A DNA stretch of 64,000 bases, taken from positions 1 through 64,000 of the forward strand of contig JAUXXJ010000012.1 of NCBI GenBank assembly GCA_030681195.1, read 5' to 3'. The notes beneath the pieces are model-generated. The model made no database searches and had not been told where the DNA came from. It worked only from the letters and a program-made list of their open reading frames with translations. The stretch comes from Rhodocyclaceae bacterium (GTDB lineage: Bacteria; Pseudomonadota; Gammaproteobacteria; Burkholderiales; Rhodocyclaceae). This document shows positions 9,607-18,820 of this stretch, in pieces (the stretch's first letter is position 1; each line of letters starts with the position of its first letter). A program made the translations under genes and the position numbers.

Positions 9607-10238
9607 GGCTGCTTTTCTGCCTGCTCTGGACAGCGAATGTCTGGGCCGGCGCGCAACAATACGAGCCGCTGGCCGCCAGCGTGCAGGCGGCCCTGCATGC
9701 AGCCGTAGCGGACAAGTCCGCACCCGAGCCACGCTTCGACAGCATCGATGAAAAGCTCGACTGGTTGACGGAAATGTCACGGCGCCTCGAAAAGCGCATG
9801 CCGGATCGCCGGGGCCGTCTGGAATTTCTCAAGACAGTGCGCTACGAAGCCCAACGCGCCGGACTTGATCCGCATCTGGTGCTGGGGCTGATTCAGGTGG
9901 AAAGCGGCTTTCGCAAGCACGCCGTATCAAGCGCCGGCGCGCGTGGCTACATGCAGGTGATGCCCTTCTGGGTCAAGCTGATTGGCAGTCCCGACAGCAA
10001 TCTGTTTCATCTGCGCACCAACCTGCGTTTCGGCTGCACCATCCTGCGCCACTACCTCGATATCGAGAAAGGTGATCTCTATCGCGCCCTCGGCCGCTAC
10101 AACGGTAGCCTCGGTCGCCCGGAGTATCCCAACATGGTCCGTGCTGCCTGGGAAAAGCACTGGGCCTGGGGCCCGCGCGTCATTCAGGCGCGGCAGTCAA
10201 AAGTCGGCGCTGGCGGGACGGCAGCCAATAACGATTAG
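9594..10238 (+). CDS. Lytic transglycosylase (SLT domain)
   Basis: This is a predicted periplasmic enzyme that cleaves peptidoglycan glycan strands. The 214-residue product has a signal peptide (1-18, ending VWA) and an SLT domain (about 85-190). The likely catalytic residue is Glu103 in QVESGF, followed by [12 protein letters not shown]. It overlaps the proS end by 13 bases in another frame. The last residues ([13 protein letters not shown]) lie beyond the enzyme fold and come largely from dispersed 24-mer copy 3. It converges on ffh, with a 4-base overlap of stops. Confidence 0.93.
   Translation: MRRLGLLFCLLWTANVWAGAQQYEPLAASVQAALHAAVADKSAPEPRFDSIDEKLDWLTEMSRRLEKRMPDRRGRLEFLKTVRYEAQRAGLDPHLVLGLIQVESGFRKHAVSSAGARGYMQVMPFWVKLIGSPDSNLFHLRTNLRFGCTILRHYLDIEKGDLYRALGRYNGSLGRPEYPNMVRAAWEKHWAWGPRVIQARQSKVGAGGTAANND
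10199..10222 (-). repeat. Dispersed 24-mer, copy 3 (3' end of transglycosylase gene)
   Basis: Exact consensus match in reverse orientation. It is read as KVGAGGTA in the C-terminal tail of the transglycosylase, ending 13 bases before the stop codon. Confidence 0.95.
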
Positions 10239-11605
10239 CGGGGCATCCCCGGCATTCCCCCGCCCATCAGGCCCTTGGCCGCCCGCATCATCTTCGCCAT
10301 GCCGCCCTTGGAGAACTGCTTCATCATCTTCTGCGTCTGCTCGAACTGGTTGAGCAGACGGTTCACCTCCTGAACCTGCACGCCCGCACCCGTCGCTATT
10401 CGACGTTTACGGCTGGCCTTGAGCAATTCCGGCTTGGTCCGCTCCTGCGGCGTCATTGAATTGATAATGCCCTCAATGCGCCGAATGGACTTGTCCTCGA
10501 CCTGCCCACCCGCTTGCTGGGCCATCTGGGCAAACTGTGCCGGCATCTTTTCGAGCAGCGCGCCCATGCCGCCCATCTGGCGCATCTGGCCGATCTGATC
10601 CTTGAAGTCGTTGAGATCGAAGCCCTTGCCGGACTTCATCTTCTTGACGAATTCCTGCGCCTTGTCCTGATCGACGCCGCGCTGCGCATCCTCAACCAAG
10701 CCAAGAATGTCGCCCATGCCAAGAATGCGGCTGGCCATGCGCTCGGGGTGGAACTCCTCAATACCCGTCAGCTTCTCACCGACACCGGCAAACTTGAGCG
10801 GCTTGCCGGTGACATGGCGCACCGATAGCGCCGCACCACCACGCGCATCGCCATCAAGCTTGGTGAGGATCACGCCGGTCAGCGGCAGTGCTTCGTTGAA
10901 CGCCTTGGCCGTATTCACCGCATCCTGGCCCAACATGGCATCAACGACAAACAATGTCTCGATGGGCTTCAACTGGGCATGTAGCTCGCGGATTTCCGCC
11001 ATCATCGCTTCGTCGATCGCGAGGCGGCCCGCAGTATCGACAAACAGCACGTCATGGAAATGGCGTTTGGCGTAATCCAGCGCAGCAGCGGCAATCTCGG
11101 CCGGCTTCTGGCCGACTTCCGAGGGGAAAAAGTCGATCCCGGCCTGCGCAGCCACCGTCTTCAACTGCTCAATCGCCGCCGGACGATAAACGTCGCAACT
11201 CACCACCAGCACTTTTTTCTTCTGGCGCTCCTTGAGCCACTTACCCAACTTGGCCGTGGTCGTCGTCTTGCCGGCGCCCTGCAGACCGGACATCAGAATG
11301 ATCGCTGGCGGCTGGCAGGCGAGGTTTAGCTCGGCCTTCGCGCCGCCCATCAACTCGGTCAGTTCGCGATGCACCACGCCGACCAGTGCCTGCCCCGGGG
11401 TCAGGGAACCGATCACCTCCTGACCCACCGCCCTTTCCTTAACCCGTGCGATGAATTCCTTGACGACCGGCAGCGCCACATCGGCTTCCAGCAGCGCCAT
11501 ACGCACTTCGCGCAGCATTTCCTGAATGTTTTCTTCGGACAGGCGAGCCTGTCCGCGCAGGTTTTTAACGACCTTGGCGAGTTTTAGCGTCAGATTATCG
11601 AGCAT
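10235..11605 (-). CDS. ffh: Signal recognition particle protein Ffh
   Basis: Ffh is the SRP54 GTPase that, with 4.5S RNA, targets nascent membrane proteins to FtsY and the translocon. The 456-residue product has the N domain, the G domain with P-loop GLQGAGKTTTTAK (near residue 107), DTAGR and TKLDGDARGG, and the methionine-rich M domain ending GGGMPGMPR. The ATG at 11605 gives MLDNLTLKL. An extra 34 codons upstream are open but unrelated. It is divergent from ypjD with a 69-base gap. Confidence 0.97.
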   Translation of the reverse strand: MLDNLTLKLAKVVKNLRGQARLSEENIQEMLREVRMALLEADVALPVVKEFIARVKERAVGQEVIGSLTPGQALVGVVHRELTELMGGAKAELNLACQPPAIILMSGLQGAGKTTTTAKLGKWLKERQKKKVLVVSCDVYRPAAIEQLKTVAAQAGIDFFPSEVGQKPAEIAAAALDYAKRHFHDVLFVDTAGRLAIDEAMMAEIRELHAQLKPIETLFVVDAMLGQDAVNTAKAFNEALPLTGVILTKLDGDARGGAALSVRHVTGKPLKFAGVGEKLTGIEEFHPERMASRILGMGDILGLVEDAQRGVDQDKAQEFVKKMKSGKGFDLNDFKDQIGQMRQMGGMGALLEKMPAQFAQMAQQAGGQVEDKSIRRIEGIINSMTPQERTKPELLKASRKRRIATGAGVQVQEVNRLLNQFEQTQKMMKQFSKGGMAKMMRAAKGLMGGGMPGMPR

Positions 11606-11674
11606 GGTTTGAGCGTGCTTCCGTGGCAGTAATTCAGGAAATAAGCGTCTGGAGCCTTGGTGTAGACTCGCGTC

Positions 11675-12523
11675 ATGCAAATGATACTGCACCCGCCCTG
11701 GCCCCATCTGCTGGTCGCCGCCCTATATTCAGGCTTGGCCGGACATTTCTGGCGCTCGCGCTGGCGTGGCGCGCTGCTTGACCAGCCCATTCGCGGACTG
11801 GCGATCTGGGAGCGAGCGGTGCTGCTCTTCGCGCTCGTGCTGCACGGCCTCACGGTTGCCGCCGAATTATTCCCCCAGAACGGGACCAGCATGCGCTTCG
11901 GTTTTTCCGTCGCCTTGTCGATGATGACCTGGCTGGCCGTCGCGCTTTACTGGATCGAGAGTTTCTACGCCCGCATGGAAGGGCTACAGATGCTCGGCCT
12001 CCCGCTGGCGGCGCTCTGCGGCCTGTTGCCGTGGCTGGTACCAGGTCAGCATGAGATCCCGAATGCCGACTCGCCTTTCTTCCGCATGCACTTTCTGATG
12101 GCGATGTTCGCCTACAGCCTGTTCACCCTGGCCGCCTTGCACGCCATTCTGATGGCGGTCACCGAACAGCACCTGCATCGCGGCCGACTGACGCCCCTAT
12201 TTGCCGGATTGCCGCCACTCCTGACAATGGAAGCGCTGCTGTTTCGACTGATCTCGATCGCCTTCGTCCTCCTGACCATGACACTCTTATCCGGCTCCCT
12301 GTTTTCCGAGCAAATCTTCGGCAAACCGCTACCGATCAACCACAAGACCGTCTTCGCCGTGATTTCCTGGCTGATTTTCGGCGCCCTGCTGGCCGGCCGT
12401 CACCGCTACGGCTGGCGTGGCCGCATGGCTTTACGCTGGACCCTGACCGGATTCGGTGTTCTGTTGCTCGCCTATGTGGGTAGCCGATTTGTTCTTGAGG
12501 TCATCCTGGGACGGCCGCTTTGA
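11675..12523 (+). CDS. ypjD: CcsA/YpjD-type cytochrome c assembly membrane protein
   Basis: A 282-residue protein with about eight transmembrane helices. The family shares the CcsA/CcmC fold, where histidines bind heme during cytochrome c maturation. His-containing segments such as MHFLMAMFAYS and NHKTVFAV are visible. YpjD-like members adjacent to ffh are a conserved arrangement. Whether this one acts in heme handling is inferred from fold similarity only. Confidence 0.85.
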   Translation: MQMILHPPWPHLLVAALYSGLAGHFWRSRWRGALLDQPIRGLAIWERAVLLFALVLHGLTVAAELFPQNGTSMRFGFSVALSMMTWLAVALYWIESFYARMEGLQMLGLPLAALCGLLPWLVPGQHEIPNADSPFFRMHFLMAMFAYSLFTLAALHAILMAVTEQHLHRGRLTPLFAGLPPLLTMEALLFRLISIAFVLLTMTLLSGSLFSEQIFGKPLPINHKTVFAVISWLIFGALLAGRHRYGWRGRMALRWTLTGFGVLLLAYVGSRFVLEVILGRPL

Positions 12524-12558
12524 GGAAGTTCGGCCTTTTCCGGCTTTACAAGGCGTCA

Positions 12559-12570
12559 ATGCCTAGGCAT
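12559..12570. other. Perfect 12-bp palindrome upstream of pilC
   Basis: ATGCCTAGGCAT reads identically on both strands, 31 bases before the pilC start. It could be a dimeric regulator site. No matching regulator can be named, and a chance palindrome of this size is possible. Confidence 0.3.
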
Positions 12571-12601
12571 CATCCCGATGCTGATTGATTAAGGAGCAGG
12601 C

Positions 12602-13816
12602 ATGGCTTCGCCAAACAAGGCTGATGGGCAAACAATGTTCTCTTGGGAGGGCAAGGATAAGCACGGCAAGATCGTGCGCGGCGAGTTGCGTGCGGCTTCC
12701 GAAACCATTGTCCGTACCACCGTGCGCCGCCAAGGCATCATGGTCAGCAAGGTCAAGAAACTTTCATCTCGCGGCGGTGGCAAGGTCACGGATAAAGACA
12801 TCGCGCTATTCACGCGCCAACTGGCCACGATGATGAAGGCCGGTGTCCCCCTTCTCTCAGCCTTCGATATCGTGGCCAAAGGGGCAGCCAACGGGGCGGT
12901 CAGCAAGCTGCTGATCGACGTGAAGACCGACGTCGAGACCGGCTCATCGCTAAACCAGGCCTTCCGCAAGTACCCACTCTACTTCGACCAGTTGTACTGC
13001 AACCTGGTCGAAGCAGGTGAGCAAGCGGGTATTCTTGACTCATTACTTGACCGACTTGCGACCTATAAGGAAAAGACTCAAGCAATCATCTCCAAAATTA
13101 AAAAAGCGTTGTTTTACCCAATATCCGTATTGGTCGTCGCCTTCCTCGTCGTCGCCCTGATCATGATTTTCGTCGTACCCACGTTTAAGTCGGTATTTGC
13201 CGGTTTCGGCGCCGAGCTTCCAGGGCCAACACTCGTCGTCGTCGCGATTTCGGATTACTTCGTAGCCAACTGGTACATCATCTTCCCTGCCATCGGCGGC
13301 GCAATATATGCCTTTCTATACACATGGAAACGATCTGTGCCAGTGCAAATATTCATGGACAAGGTCTCGTTGCGTCTACCGATTTTCGGGGCAGTCATTC
13401 GTAAGGCAACGATGGCGCGCTGGACCCGCACCCTTTCCACAATGTTTGCGGCGGGGGTTCCTCTCGTTGAGGCACTGGATTCTGTCGGTGGTGCCTCTGG
13501 TAACTACGTCTATCGCGAAGCCACTAAGCAGATCAAGGCAGAAGTCAGTGTCGGCTCAAGTCTTACCGTAGCAATGCAAAATGCCAATATCTTCCCGAAC
13601 ATGGTGATTCAGATGATCGCCATCGGTGAAGAGTCTGGGCAGCTTGATCAGATGAGCGGGAAGGTGGCCGACTTTTATGAAGCCGAGGTCGACGATGCCG
13701 TCGACGCGCTGTCGAGTCTGATGGAGCCGATGATCATGGTGGTATTGGGCGGTCTCATCGGTGGCATCATCGTTGCCATGTACTTGCCGATCTTCAAACT
13801 CGGCGCTGTCGTCTAA
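12602..13816 (+). CDS. pilC: Type IV pilus inner-membrane platform protein PilC
   Basis: PilC is the inner-membrane core on which the assembly and retraction ATPases act. The 404-residue product has the two repeated T2SSF (GspF) domains (about 70-195 and 275-395), each with its transmembrane helices, ending in a hydrophobic segment. An AAGGAG site lies 6 bases before the ATG. pilD follows after 6 bases. The usual upstream partner pilB is absent here; ypjD occupies that position. The middle of the gene has a visibly lower GC content. Confidence 0.96.
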   Translation: MASPNKADGQTMFSWEGKDKHGKIVRGELRAASETIVRTTVRRQGIMVSKVKKLSSRGGGKVTDKDIALFTRQLATMMKAGVPLLSAFDIVAKGAANGAVSKLLIDVKTDVETGSSLNQAFRKYPLYFDQLYCNLVEAGEQAGILDSLLDRLATYKEKTQAIISKIKKALFYPISVLVVAFLVVALIMIFVVPTFKSVFAGFGAELPGPTLVVVAISDYFVANWYIIFPAIGGAIYAFLYTWKRSVPVQIFMDKVSLRLPIFGAVIRKATMARWTRTLSTMFAAGVPLVEALDSVGGASGNYVYREATKQIKAEVSVGSSLTVAMQNANIFPNMVIQMIAIGEESGQLDQMSGKVADFYEAEVDDAVDALSSLMEPMIMVVLGGLIGGIIVAMYLPIFKLGAVV

Positions 13817-13822
13817 ACCACC

Positions 13823-14668
13823 ATGCCACCTATTGAACCCACGACGCTCGTCGTAGGAAGCGTCGTTTTCGGTCTGCTGATCGGCAGTTTCCTCAACGTC
13901 GTCATCCATCGTCTGCCTATCATGATGGAGCGCGACTGGCAGGTTCAGTGCGCAGAGCTTGCGGGCAGCCCCCCGGCCAACACCGAGCCGTTCTCTCTGG
14001 TGGCCCCACGCTCTCGTTGCCCGCATTGCGGCCACCTGATCGGTGCGCTGGAAAATATCCCGATCCTGAGCTACTTGCTGCAAAAGGGACGTTGCAAGGG
14101 GTGCGGCAAGGGCATCAGTCCCCGCTACCCATTGGTCGAGGCACTGACCGGACTTGTCTTCGGCTATGCCGCCTGGCGCTTTGGCTTCAGTCTGGCAGGG
14201 GTCGGTGCCATGCTCTTCCTGGCCATCATGATCGCCCTGACGTTCATCGATGCCGACACCCAACTGCTGCCCGACGACCTGACCCTGCCGTTGCTCTGGG
14301 CGGGACTGCTGATCAACCTTTTCCACACCTTCACGACCCTGTCCAACGCAGTCATCGGTGCAGCCGTCGGCTATCTGGCGCTTTGGTCTATCTATTGGCT
14401 GTTCAAGCTCGCCACCGGCAAGGAAGGCATGGGCTATGGCGACTTCAAGTTGCTCGCCGCCATCGGGGCTTGGCTAGGCTGGCCCTTGTTACCGCTGGTG
14501 ATCCTGCTGTCTTCTCTGGTCGGTGCCATCATTGGCATCGCGCTGATCGTGCTGGCCAAGCGTGGCCGCAATGTGCCGATGCCCTTTGGCCCTTACCTGG
14601 CCATCGCTGGCGTCATTGCCTTGTTTTGGGGCGCCGAGATCAATCGAACCTATCTAGGACTCATGTAG
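13823..14668 (+). CDS. pilD: Prepilin peptidase / N-methyltransferase PilD
   Basis: This membrane aspartyl protease cleaves and methylates type IV prepilins and pseudopilins. The 281-residue product has the N-terminal zinc-type CPHC...CKGC cysteines (about residues 67-97) and several transmembrane helices. The two catalytic aspartates sit in the motifs IDADTQLLPD and GYGDFKLL. It follows pilC directly and is presumably co-transcribed. One peptidase can serve both the Pil and MSHA systems present in this window. Confidence 0.97.
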   Translation: MPPIEPTTLVVGSVVFGLLIGSFLNVVIHRLPIMMERDWQVQCAELAGSPPANTEPFSLVAPRSRCPHCGHLIGALENIPILSYLLQKGRCKGCGKGISPRYPLVEALTGLVFGYAAWRFGFSLAGVGAMLFLAIMIALTFIDADTQLLPDDLTLPLLWAGLLINLFHTFTTLSNAVIGAAVGYLALWSIYWLFKLATGKEGMGYGDFKLLAAIGAWLGWPLLPLVILLSSLVGAIIGIALIVLAKRGRNVPMPFGPYLAIAGVIALFWGAEINRTYLGLM

Positions 14669-14752
14669 GCTTGATTTTGCCCTGATGGCCCCCCATTTAG
14701 CCGGGTCGGCAGATCAAGGCCCGATATAATTCTGCAAATTCTGGAGAATCCC

Positions 14753-15007
14753 ATGCCTATCTACGCCTATCGTTGCAGCCAATGCGGCTTCGAAAAAGAT
14801 GTCCTGCAGAAAATGGCCGACGCTCCCCTGACCACGTGTCCCGAGTGCAAAACCGATAACTTCAGCAAGCAGTTAACTGCGGCTGGCTTCCAGCTCAAAG
14901 GCAGCGGTTGGTATCAGACCGACTTCAAGGGCGGCCAGTCTGCGCCCAAAGCTGATAACCCGCCCCCTTGTCAGGGTGGTACGGGATCCTGCCCCTCCTG
15001 CAACTGA
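14753..15007 (+). CDS. FmdB family zinc-ribbon protein
   Basis: This 84-residue protein begins with a zinc ribbon: CSQC (residues 8-11) and CPEC (about 29-32), in the context MPIYAYRC that is typical of FmdB family regulators. A Gly- and Pro-rich tail ends in CPSCN. The biochemical role is not known. A TATAAT (14725-14730) upstream may be its -10 element, but the -35 is poor. It precedes the DUF502 gene and aspS, a conserved betaproteobacterial order. Confidence 0.85.
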   Translation: MPIYAYRCSQCGFEKDVLQKMADAPLTTCPECKTDNFSKQLTAAGFQLKGSGWYQTDFKGGQSAPKADNPPPCQGGTGSCPSCN

Positions 15008-15019
15008 GTACCCCAATCC

Positions 15020-15646
15020 TTGAAAAAGTATTTCATTACCGGACTACTGATCTGGATCCCGCTGGTGATCACGGTCTGGGTGCTGACGGCCATCGTCGGC
15101 ACCATGGATCAGTCGCTAGAGCTACTGCCTGAGATCCTTCACCCAAAAAATTTGCTGGGCTTCAACATACCAGGGGCAGGCACACTGCTGACCCTGCTGG
15201 TGATCCTCCTGACTGGACTGATCACGGCGAATTTCGTCGGCCAGAAACTGGTGAAATTCTGGGAGGCCCTGCTTGCACGCATCCCGGTCGTCAAATCGAT
15301 CTACTACAGTGTCAAGCAGGTTTCCGACACGCTCTTTTCGGGGAGTGGCGAGGCCTTCCGCAAGGTGCTGTTGGTGCATTACCCCCATCCCGAGGCCTGG
15401 TCGGTGGCTTTTCAGACCGGCACCCCGGCACGGCAAATCAGCGAATTGCTGGTCGATGAGTACGTCAGCGTCTTCATCCCCACCGCGCCCAGCCCGGTCA
15501 ACGGCTTTTTCTTCTTCGTCAAGAAGAGCGAAACCATCGAACTCGACATCAGCGTCGACGATGCCTTGAAGTACATCGTCTCGATGGGCGTCGTACCGCC
15601 CCAACGGCGCTACCCGAATCTTGCCGGGATCGCCCAAAACGAATAA
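15020..15646 (+). CDS. DUF502 membrane protein
   Basis: A 208-residue protein with two N-terminal transmembrane helices (about 5-28 and 55-80) and a cytoplasmic or periplasmic C-terminal domain with the family motif [14 protein letters not shown]502 proteins are widespread upstream of aspS, and the function is unknown. A TTG start at 15020 gives the usual N-terminus [12 protein letters not shown]. The stop lies 14 bases before dispersed 24-mer copy 4. Confidence 0.85.
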   Translation: MKKYFITGLLIWIPLVITVWVLTAIVGTMDQSLELLPEILHPKNLLGFNIPGAGTLLTLLVILLTGLITANFVGQKLVKFWEALLARIPVVKSIYYSVKQVSDTLFSGSGEAFRKVLLVHYPHPEAWSVAFQTGTPARQISELLVDEYVSVFIPTAPSPVNGFFFFVKKSETIELDISVDDALKYIVSMGVVPPQRRYPNLAGIAQNE

Positions 15647-15660
15647 TCACACCGGCGCTC

Positions 15661-15684
15661 GCCGTCCCGCCAGCGCCGACTTTT
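15661..15684 (+). repeat. Dispersed 24-mer, copy 4 (before aspS)
   Basis: Exact consensus match, between the DUF502 stop and the aspS start. The aspS frame stays open through it (ARRPASADF), but the family start lies downstream. Confidence 0.95.
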
Positions 15685-15701
15685 CATTGACGGGAACCAC
15701 C

Positions 15702-17501
15702 ATGCGTACTCACTACTGCGGCCAACTCAATGCCGGCCACATCGACCAGATTGTCACCCTGTGCGGCTGGAACCATCGTCGTCGCGACCACGGCGGCGTG
15801 ATCTTCATCGACCTGCGCGATCGCGAAGGCATCGCCCAGATCGTCTGCGACCCGGATCGTCCCGAGATGTTCAAGCTGGCCGAGGCCGTGCGCAACGAAT
15901 TCGTGCTGAAGATCACCGGCAAGGTCCGTCGTCGTCCCGCCGGGACCGAGAATGCCAACATGCCCTCGGGCGAGATCGAAATCCTCTGCCACGAAGTCGA
16001 AATCCTCAATGCGGCGGTCACGCCACCGTTCCAGCTCGACGAGGACAACCTCTCGGAGAACGTGCGCCTGGTCAATCGCGTCATCGACCTGCGCCGCCCG
16101 CAGATGCAGAAGAACATGATGCTGCGTTACAAGACCGCACGCGCCTTCCGCCGCTTCCTTGACGACCACGGCTTCATCGACATCGAAACGCCGATGCTGA
16201 CCAAGTCGACCCCCGAAGGCGCCCGCGATTACCTCGTGCCCTCGCGTGTGCATCCCGGCCAGTTTTTCGCCCTGCCGCAAAGCCCGCAGCTGTTCAAACA
16301 ACTGCTGATGGTCGCCGGCTATGATCGCTACTACCAGATCGTCAAATGCTTCCGTGACGAAGACCTGCGCGCCGACCGCCAGCCCGAATTCACCCAGGTC
16401 GATATCGAAACCTCGTTCATGGACGAGACGGCCATTACCGGCATCATCGAAGAGCTGATCCGCTACGTCTTCAAGGATGCCATCGACGTCGAACTGCCCA
16501 ATCCCTTCCCGCGCATGACCTATGCGGAAGCGATGCGCCGCTTCGGTTCCGACAAGCCCGACCTGCGCGTCACGCTGGAACTGGTGGATGTCGCCGATGC
16601 CGTTGCCGATGTAGCGTTCAAGGTCTTCTCCGGTCCCGCCACCAGCGGCGGTCGCGTCGCAGCACTGCGCATCCCCGCTGGCGGCACGCTGACGCGCGGC
16701 GAGATCGACGGCTATACCGAATTCGTCAAGATCTACGGTGCCAAAGGCCTTGCCTACATCAAGGTCAATGACGCTTCGAAGCTTAACGAAGAAGGTCTGC
16801 AATCCCCCATCGTCAAGAATCTGCACGAAGCCGCGCTGAAGACCATCGTCGAGCGCACCGGTGCGCAATCCGGCGACCTGATCTTCTTCGGTGCCGACAA
16901 GACCAAGATCGTCAATGACGCGCTTGGCGCCCTGCGCAGCAAGATCGGCCACGAGAAAGGCTACCTCAATGGCAAGGCCTGGGAACCGCTGTGGGTGATC
17001 GATTTCCCGATGTTCGAGTACAGCGAGGAAGACAAGCGCTGGACCGCCTGCCACCACCCCTTCACCTCACCGAAGGATGGCCACGACGAGCTGATGAAGA
17101 CCAACCCGGGTGAATGTCTGGCCAAGGCCTACGATCTCGCCCTCAACGGCTGGGAAATCGGCGGCGGCTCGGTGCGTATCCACAAGGCCGATGTGCAAGC
17201 CCGCGTCTTCGAAGCCCTCGGCATCGGTGAAGAAGAGCAGCGCATCAAGTTCGGCTTCCTGCTCGACGCCCTCAAGTACGGAGCCCCCCCCCACGGCGGT
17301 CTGGCTTTCGGCCTCGACCGCATCGTCACCATGATGACCGGTGCTGAGTCGATTCGCGACGTGATCGCCTTCCCGAAGACGCAGCGCGCACAGTGTTTGC
17401 TGACCGACGCCCCCTCGGACGTCGACGAGAAGCAGTTGCGCGAGTTGCACATCCGCCTGCGCCAAAAGGTCGAAACGCAAGTCGAAGTTGGCAAAACCTG
17501 A
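15702..17501 (+). CDS. aspS: Aspartyl-tRNA synthetase
   Basis: This class II synthetase charges tRNA-Asp, and also tRNA-Asn in non-discriminating versions. The 599-residue product has the OB-fold anticodon domain (1-105), motif 2 [16 protein letters not shown], the bacterial GAD insertion (about 290-410), and motif 3 GLAFGLDR. The ATG at 15702 gives MRTHYCGQL, the family start. The TGA overlaps the ATG of the following RNase gene by one base. Confidence 0.98.
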   Translation: MRTHYCGQLNAGHIDQIVTLCGWNHRRRDHGGVIFIDLRDREGIAQIVCDPDRPEMFKLAEAVRNEFVLKITGKVRRRPAGTENANMPSGEIEILCHEVEILNAAVTPPFQLDEDNLSENVRLVNRVIDLRRPQMQKNMMLRYKTARAFRRFLDDHGFIDIETPMLTKSTPEGARDYLVPSRVHPGQFFALPQSPQLFKQLLMVAGYDRYYQIVKCFRDEDLRADRQPEFTQVDIETSFMDETAITGIIEELIRYVFKDAIDVELPNPFPRMTYAEAMRRFGSDKPDLRVTLELVDVADAVADVAFKVFSGPATSGGRVAALRIPAGGTLTRGEIDGYTEFVKIYGAKGLAYIKVNDASKLNEEGLQSPIVKNLHEAALKTIVERTGAQSGDLIFFGADKTKIVNDALGALRSKIGHEKGYLNGKAWEPLWVIDFPMFEYSEEDKRWTACHHPFTSPKDGHDELMKTNPGECLAKAYDLALNGWEIGGGSVRIHKADVQARVFEALGIGEEEQRIKFGFLLDALKYGAPPHGGLAFGLDRIVTMMTGAESIRDVIAFPKTQRAQCLLTDAPSDVDEKQLRELHIRLRQKVETQVEVGKT

Positions 17502-17842
17502 TGCGCACTTTCCTGCTCCTGCTGCTGGCCTGCGTCATCGGCACTGCGCAGGCGCAGGAGATAACCCCGGGCGATTTGCCGCCGGAAGGACGCGAGACAC
17601 TCATGTTGATTCACCAGGGCGGCCCGTTTCCTCACAAGCGTGACGGCATCGTTTTCCAGAACCGCGAACGCCTGCTGCCACAGCATCCGCGCGGCCACTA
17701 TCGCGAATACACAGTGCGCACACCGGGTGTGAAACATCGCGGCGCGCGGCGCATTGTCTGCGGCGGCCAGCCGGTAACACGCCCCGAGGCCTGCTGGTAT
17801 ACCGCCGATCACTACCAGAGCTTCCGCAAAATCAGCCCATGA
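17501..17842 (+). CDS. Secreted guanyl-specific ribonuclease (barnase/RNase Sa-like)
   Basis: This is a predicted extracellular RNase. The 113-residue precursor has a signal peptide (1-18, ending AQA-Q) and a compact N1/T1 RNase domain with LPPEGRETL, GGPFPHKRDG and FQNRERLLP. Catalytic candidates by analogy to barnase are Glu69 (REYTV), Arg83/84 (GARRIV) and His104 (DHYQSF). Cys87 and Cys98 could form a disulfide. The ATG overlaps the aspS stop. The next gene encodes a barstar-like inhibitor and overlaps by 4 bases, the expected arrangement for a toxic RNase. Confidence 0.92.
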   Translation: MRTFLLLLLACVIGTAQAQEITPGDLPPEGRETLMLIHQGGPFPHKRDGIVFQNRERLLPQHPRGHYREYTVRTPGVKHRGARRIVCGGQPVTRPEACWYTADHYQSFRKISP

Positions 17843-18273
17843 ATTACGCCGAACTCCTGACCCGCCTCGACCATGCCAGCGTCTATCACATGCCCCTCGA
17901 TGGCGAGGAAGCCCTGATCGCGGCGGCCGAGCAGAATAGTTTTTTTGTCTTTCGTATCGACCTATCCGGCGTGCAGGACAAGAAGGAAATGCTCAACAGC
18001 ATCGGCAAGGCCATGGCCTTCCCCGAATGGTTCGGCCACAACTGGGATGCCCTGCTCGACTGCCTGGCCGATCTGGGCTGGCGTCCGGCTGAAGGCTACC
18101 TGGTCATCCTCGAACATTGTGACGGCATCCACGGCCGCGCCGAGGCCGACTTCGTCGAAGCCCTGCAGGTCTTCGAAGCCGCCGCCAACGAATGGCGCGA
18201 ACAGGGTATTCCCTTCTGGTGCTTCGTCGACATGCAAGCCGATGGCATCAACTGGCTGTCGGATATCGCTTAA
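17839..18273 (+). CDS. Barstar-family ribonuclease inhibitor
   Basis: This is a predicted cytoplasmic inhibitor that protects the producer from the preceding RNase. The 144-residue product has the barstar hallmark FPEWFGHNWDALLDCL at residues 61-76. Asp70 and Asp74 match the two barstar aspartates that enter the barnase active site. It is longer than classical barstar (about 90 residues), with an acidic C-terminal extension. It overlaps the RNase gene by 4 bases, so inhibitor and enzyme are co-translated. Confidence 0.92.
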   Translation: MNYAELLTRLDHASVYHMPLDGEEALIAAAEQNSFFVFRIDLSGVQDKKEMLNSIGKAMAFPEWFGHNWDALLDCLADLGWRPAEGYLVILEHCDGIHGRAEADFVEALQVFEAAANEWREQGIPFWCFVDMQADGINWLSDIA

Positions 18274-18277
18274 GGCA

Positions 18278-18739
18278 ATGCCGGGCACCAGGGGAACCAA
18301 ACGCCCCGTCTCCGTGCTGGTCGTCATCCACGACCCAGACCTCAATATCCTGCTACTGGAGCGCGCTGCTCACCCCGGCTATTGGCAATCAGTCACCGGC
18401 TCGCAGGAGGGGAACGAAACCTTGGCCGCAACAGCAATGCGCGAAGTCGCCGAAGAAACCGGGATCGACTGCGCACCGTTAGACCTGCGCGATTGGCATC
18501 TCTCGAACCGCTTCGAAATCTTTGCCGAATGGCGCGACCGCTACCCGGTAGGCGTGACGCACAACACCGAACACGTCTTCAGCCTGTGCATCCCCGCCGG
18601 GTCGCCCGTCACCACCGCACCGGCCGAGCACCGCAACTGGCGCTGGCAGCCCTGGCGCGAAGCCGCCGCCGCCTGCTTTTCCTGGACCAACCGCGATGCC
18701 ATCCTGATGCTCGGTCTGGCAAACGTGGTTTATGAGTGA
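18278..18739 (+). CDS. nudB: Dihydroneopterin triphosphate diphosphatase NudB
   Basis: This Nudix hydrolase removes pyrophosphate from dihydroneopterin triphosphate in folate synthesis. The 153-residue product has the box GSQEGNETLAAT followed by REVAEETGI (about residues 42-64). The sequence RPVSVLVVIH at the start and the NTEHVFSL block fit NudB. It starts 4 bases after the barstar stop. Position near aspS is conserved in betaproteobacteria, which supports the NudB reading over other Nudix classes. Confidence 0.88.
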   Translation: MPGTRGTKRPVSVLVVIHDPDLNILLLERAAHPGYWQSVTGSQEGNETLAATAMREVAEETGIDCAPLDLRDWHLSNRFEIFAEWRDRYPVGVTHNTEHVFSLCIPAGSPVTTAPAEHRNWRWQPWREAAAACFSWTNRDAILMLGLANVVYE

Positions 18740-18764
18740 GCCGATCTACCCATTAGCCCCACCT

Positions 18765-18798
18765 TACTGCAATGCAACATCCATGATGTACTGCATTG
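18765..18798. promoter_or_regulatory. Imperfect dyad and direct repeat upstream of the patatin gene
   Basis: CAATGCA (18770-18776) pairs with TGCATTG (18792-18798), and inside them ACATC pairs with GATGT around CAT. The same stretch also contains two near-identical 10-mers, TACTGCAATG (18765) and TACTGCATTG (18789), 24 bases apart. It is a plausible operator for the patatin-permease cassette; the regulator is unknown. Confidence 0.45.
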
Positions 18799-18820
18799 AA
18801 TGACAAACAGGTGAACAGCC

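Noticed and set aside
15621..15701. N-terminal extension of AspS through motif copy 4
   Set aside because: The frame is open, but aspartyl-tRNA synthetases start at the ATG at 15702. The extension is only the DUF502 gene end and the motif read in frame.
15684..17057. Open frame of 457 codons opposite aspS
   Set aside because: Antisense shadow of aspS, with no domain or ribosome site.
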